DNA of 64,000 bases from Todiramphus chloris collaris. Taxonomy: Eukaryota > Chordata > Aves > Coraciiformes > Alcedinidae. Under the pieces are notes generated by a model. That model saw only the letters and a list, made by a program, of their open reading frames with translations, ran no database searches and was not told the DNA's origin. The stretch spans positions 27,666,467 through 27,730,466 of the forward strand of contig JANVCC010000021.1 of the NCBI GenBank assembly GCA_025345505.1. The letters are read 5' to 3'. The translations under genes and the position numbers were made by a program. Shown here in pieces: positions 62,291 through 64,000 of the stretch (position 1 is its first letter; each line of letters opens with the position of its first letter).

Positions 62291-62295
62291 CCAAT

Positions 62296-63692
62296 ATAAC
62301 CTTCCATCACTATCCTCATTGGCTCTGCAACCTCCAGGACACCAGTGGTTTCTTCAATAACTTGCTATAAAACTGTCTAGTGGGTTGTGACAGCACTCTG
62401 GCATTAGGTCAGTTGCTTTGAACTGAAAAACTGAACAAAATAGTAATAACAATAGGTTCAGTGCTATGCAGTGTAGTTGTGCTCAGTCTGCCCCAGAGGG
62501 GAATAGTTTGTAAATGCAGTCATTCATTACTGCTAGACCAGAAAGCCTCAGAGCAGAAGCATTCAGTGTTACAGGTGCAGTTTAAGATCATAGGAAAATG
62601 ACATAATGAACAGACATAACAATACTATCACCCCTGACTGACTTTGCATAGCATCAGGTCCTGTGTTTGGCCTCTGAGATTTTCTCCAGGCCATACCTGA
62701 TATATCTAGTTTTGGAAACCTGCTCAGGCTTAAGAATGTCCAAATGCTTGGTGTTGTCCAAGGACATCAAAAGTCAGATGAATTTAAACCATCAAAAGGT
62801 AGTTTATTCATTGTGATTCTATGAAAAAACAAACATCAAACAATATCAAATTGGTCATCTGTTGATATAGTCACAAAATATGTAATTAATAAATATCTGT
62901 AATATCTGTAATCTTCACTCCCCAGACCTCCTCTACCACTGCCTCCTTTCTCTCCTCAGCCAACCCAGCAGAGAAGAAAGCTTGGAGATGGGCTGTGGTT
63001 CCCTTTCCTACCCTTTGAGTCAGTGGCACTCCACCTTGCCACAGCCAAGAGGAGCAGGTCATGCCTGCAGGTCCTGCAAGAAGAGTAGTGGAAAAATGTG
63101 GTGCATTTTGAACTTTCATTATGGGAGAGTCTTTCATGGCTGAGATGCCCTCCCAGGGTTAAACGTTTGGGAACTCTTATCAAGAATGAAGATGAGACCT
63201 TTTTCAAGAGAGGCTGACACGTTCACATGGTGATGTGCTACTCTCAGTTCTAGGTACATTTTGATCAGCTTTGGATCACAGAGATAGATGGAAGGTTGTG
63301 GGCATTAATCCACCCACCCTGTAAGAAAATGCAGAAATGATGCCATTTGGACTGAATTTACCATAATTAAAATATCTTGTCTTGACCTAAGGTAAGAGAC
63401 AACCCACTGTAGCCCTTGGCAAAGAGCTTGGTTAATCAGATAGACCCTCAATGAATCATATTCACCTGATTTTGAATACGAATTTATCTGGATTCAAATT
63501 CTAAATGTTGGATTTTATTATCCATTTACCTGGATTGACAAAAAAATCCTTCTATGAAAGTATTATTCATCATGTTGATTCTTACATAGATAAGTTTCAG
63601 CTTTATCTTCAGAAAGTTAGAGTACCCAGAGCTTTTCACAGAAAAGAAACACCTGTTGATTTTTTTTCTAGCTCTTCTTTGAACACAAACCA
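62296..63692. other. Noncoding spacer
   Basis: No gene recognised. Minus-strand overlapping frames at 62886-63137 and 62956-63207 have no family motif. Confidence 0.5.
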
Positions 63693-63752
63693 ATTCAATG
63701 CCCTCCTGTACTTTCTGGAATATTTTCTGGAAAATACAGGAGGGTGTTGAAT
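63693..63752. repeat. Inverted repeat able to form a hairpin
   Basis: Arms CCCTCCTGTA (63701-63710) and TACAGGAGGG (63735-63744) are perfect inverse complements. Pairing extends outward to about 18 bp with two to three mismatches (63693-63710 with 63735-63752), around a 24-base loop. A second inverted pair, TTCTGGAAAATA near 63725 and TATTTTCCAGAA near 63765, overlaps it. Confidence 0.85.
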
Positions 63753-64000
63753 ATTGAATACTTTATTTTCCAGAACAAAATCCATTATTCTCAGCATGGT
63801 TTCACCAATAAGAGACACAGAGGTAGGATAACAAATGTGTTAATGACTTGAGCTGTTTTCTTTTAAGCTTCCACAGACTTTGCTAATCCCTTCTCTAACA
63901 AACATGATCCTATAATTCCCAGATCCCAGAAAAACACCCTAACCATCTTTGATGTAATAGAGTTTCTTCCAACATCAGTGGTAGGGAACTTAGGGAGTAT
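63753..64000. other. Noncoding end of window
   Basis: No gene or repeat recognised apart from the outer arm of the overlapping inverted repeat near 63765-63776. Confidence 0.55.

Noticed and set aside
1-64000. CRISPR arrays, operons, ribosome binding sites, phage or bacterial defence genes
   Set aside because: No regularly spaced repeat-spacer pattern and no prokaryotic gene organisation; the sequence is vertebrate.

Overview
The window reads as intergenic or intronic DNA from a bird. The evidence is repeated copies of the CR1 non-LTR retrotransposon, several ending in the 8-bp tail typical of avian CR1 (ATTCTATG-like units), three solo LTRs of the avian ERVL-like type with TGTRGTGGG-like ends, visibly AT-rich sequence elsewhere, and no mammal-type SINEs or convincing poly(A) processed pseudogenes. 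I found no host protein-coding gene, rRNA or functional tRNA that I can support. Almost every coding signal belongs to decayed CR1 copies.

Layout. 1-2968: unassigned noncoding DNA. 2969-3963: minus-strand CR1 copy with the reverse transcriptase (RT) catalytic motif and C-terminus; short CR1 3' ends follow at 4143 and 4722. 4893-14382: noncoding, with A/T tracts and an older CR1 3' end at 12032 next to a T25 run. 14383-14878: minus-strand solo LTR. 15411: CR1 scrap. 16492-17334: plus-strand 5'-truncated CR1. 20542-20800: G+T tract. 25886-26650: second solo LTR. 27296-27413: CCAAAA hexamer array holding a 10-N assembly gap. 30561-30658: T/TTTTG tract. 32290-33838: minus-strand CR1 that lost the RT core and the endonuclease-RT linker. 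44629-44709: GGGAA pentamer array. 50633-54070: the longest CR1, about 3.4 kb on the minus strand, from the end of ORF1 (esterase-like) through endonuclease and RT to the 3' tail. 55455 and 58328: plus-strand CR1 relics. 61822-62290: an intact solo LTR with a perfect 5-bp CCAAT target duplication. 63693-63752: a hairpin.

How the parts work together. In a live CR1, ORF1 binds RNA and carries an esterase, and ORF2 supplies an APE-type endonuclease and an RT for target-primed reverse transcription. No copy here can do that. The longest copy has FANY instead of FADD in the RT active site, SDY instead of SDH in the endonuclease, a premature TAG and several frameshifts. The second longest has lost the RT core. 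Most CR1 copies and two of three LTRs lie on the minus strand.

I did not find a convincing new biological system. The items most worth a second look are the solo LTR with its target duplication, the doubly deleted CR1 with an 8-bp tandem repeat at one scar, the CR1 end abutting a poly(A) run, the strand-asymmetric G+T tract, and the terminal hairpin.
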